From contig NZ_JADBEM010000001.1 in assembly GCF_014873875.1 (NCBI RefSeq), positions 5,766,001-5,830,000 on the forward strand: a DNA stretch of 64,000 nt, read 5' to 3'. Below, piece after piece: positions 63,233 through 64,000 of this stretch (within the stretch, counting starts at the first letter, position 1; every line of letters begins with the position of its first letter). This DNA comes from Actinopolymorpha pittospori (lineage in GTDB: Bacteria; Actinomycetota; Actinomycetes; Propionibacteriales; Actinopolymorphaceae). A program made the translations under genes and the position numbers. The notes beneath the pieces are model-generated. The model was not told where the DNA came from. It did not search any database and saw nothing but the letters and a program-made list of their open reading frames with translations.

Positions 63233-63409
63233 TTCTCGCGCCTGGACGCGGCGAGCCTTGCCGGCCGCCCCACCTTGGCTGAGGCGGCACCTGACGAAAG
63301 TACGAGCGGTCCGGCCACCTTCGCCGGTGCCGTCGGGGGCCGCTGCCGCCATAGCCTCCTCACGATCCGCCGGCGAGAACTCCGCCGGTGTCACCGTGAG
63401 GAGCTGGAC

Positions 63410-64000
63410 ATGATCACCTTGACGGGACTGACGAAGAGGTACGGTCCCACGCTCGCCGTGAACAACCTGTCGTTCGAGGTGCGGCCCGGCCGGGTGACCG
63501 GATTCCTCGGCCCGAACGGCGCGGGAAAGTCGACCACCATGCGCATGGTGCTCGGGCTGGACCGACCCAGTGCGGGCGAGGTCACCGTGCACGGACGACG
63601 GTACCGCGACCTTCGTGAGCCGCTCCGCGAGATCGGCGCACTCCTCGACGCGCGGGCCATCCACCCCCGGCGCAGTGCCCGTGACCATCTGCGCGCGCTC
63701 GCGCACAGCAACGGTATCCCGCTCGCACGGGTCGACGACGTACTCGAACTCGTCGGCCTGGCCAAGGTGGCCGACCGCCGCGCGGGCGGGTTCTCCCTGG
63801 GAATGGGGCAGCGGCTCGGCATCGCCGGCGCCCTGCTCGGCGATCCCGGCATCGTGATGTTCGACGAGCCGGTCAACGGACTCGACCCCGACGGGATCCG
63901 CTGGGTCCGGGAGTTGATGCGCACGCTCGCCGGGGAAGGGCGCACGGTCTTCGTCTCCAGCCACCTGATGAGTGAGATGGAGGACACCGCCGACCATCTC
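63410..64000 (+). CDS. ABC transporter ATP-binding protein, 3' end missing
   Basis: The first 197 codons of an ABC ATPase run off the window without a stop. ATG 63410 is preceded by GAGGAG at 63398-63403. Walker A is FLGPNGAGKST, the signature region is the variant FSLGMGQRLGIA and Walker B is GIVMFDEPVNGLD, then the switch histidine in SSHLMSEME. The order and the SLGMGQ signature fit drug- or bacteriocin-export ATPases (CcmA/NatA-like). A permease gene probably follows outside the window. Confidence 0.9.
   Translation, partial: MITLTGLTKRYGPTLAVNNLSFEVRPGRVTGFLGPNGAGKSTTMRMVLGLDRPSAGEVTVHGRRYRDLREPLREIGALLDARAIHPRRSARDHLRALAHSNGIPLARVDDVLELVGLAKVADRRAGGFSLGMGQRLGIAGALLGDPGIVMFDEPVNGLDPDGIRWVRELMRTLAGEGRTVFVSSHLMSEMEDTADHL

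Overview
The window is a 64-kb piece of a high-GC actinobacterial chromosome. Evidence includes the housekeeping order hemW - DUF3097 gene - hrcA - dnaJ2 - HIT - phoH - ybeY - CNNM protein - deaminase-fold gene - era - leuA, then recO - uppS - zur - znuBCA - glyS - dusB, the frequent GTG/TTG starts, the Actinobacteria-restricted small families, and CIRCE, Zur and DtxR boxes of actinobacterial type. A member of the Propionibacteriales (Actinopolymorpha/Kribbella/Nocardioides neighbourhood) is my inference; no rRNA or tRNA gene was recognised to confirm it.

Layout. 1-3.7 kb: 3' part of lepA and a long-chain acyl-CoA ligase interrupted by a one-base frameshift. 3.8-6.0 kb (minus): cysteine hydrolase, 50-residue single-helix protein and NCS1 permease, probably one uptake/degradation operon. 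6.3-19.8 kb: hemW, DUF3097, two exported proteins, an MBL hydrolase, then the heat-shock/ribosome block hrcA-dnaJ-HIT-phoH-ybeY-CNNM-era, with a CIRCE operator before hrcA. 21.0-22.9 kb: leuA behind a 15-codon Leu-rich leader peptide and mutually exclusive hairpins. 23.0-29.5 kb: a carbohydrate-type regulon made of a LacI-ThuA-Gfo/Idh/MocA operon (both junctions ATGA), a second LacI gene and an orphan lipoprotein-type solute-binding protein; a related 16-bp inverted motif stands before all three transcription units. 30.5-37.5 kb: Cys-less HesB-like protein, CPBP protease, recO, uppS, and zur/znuBCA with a Zur box on the znuA promoter. 37.7-41.2 kb: glyS, a lipoprotein and dusB.

41.2-44.8 kb is the accessory region. 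An IS701-like element has inserted into the CTAG that contains the dusB stop codon. Directly next to it a TetR gene and a frameshifted quinone-oxidoreductase-type gene lie between IS5-like terminal repeats, together with an IS5 transposase remnant. 45.0-48.0 kb holds an esterase, an ECF sigma factor with a fused C-terminal SnoaL-like domain, and an MpaB-type oxygenase. 48.2-56.5 kb holds ppdK, an XRE regulator with a small divergent partner, a phytanoyl-CoA dioxygenase/AraC divergent pair, and a secreted zinc peptidase. 56.7-60.2 kb is the efeUOB iron uptake operon under a near-consensus DtxR/IdeR iron box. The window closes with dgt, an FAD reductase and a truncated ABC ATPase gene.

I found no CRISPR array, prophage or recognised defence system. 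The best leads are the shared LacI-type operator, the leaderless leuA leader/attenuator, the leaderless znuA promoter inside its Zur box, the possible -1 frameshift signal in the IS701 transposase, and the IS5-end-flanked TetR-oxidoreductase cassette.
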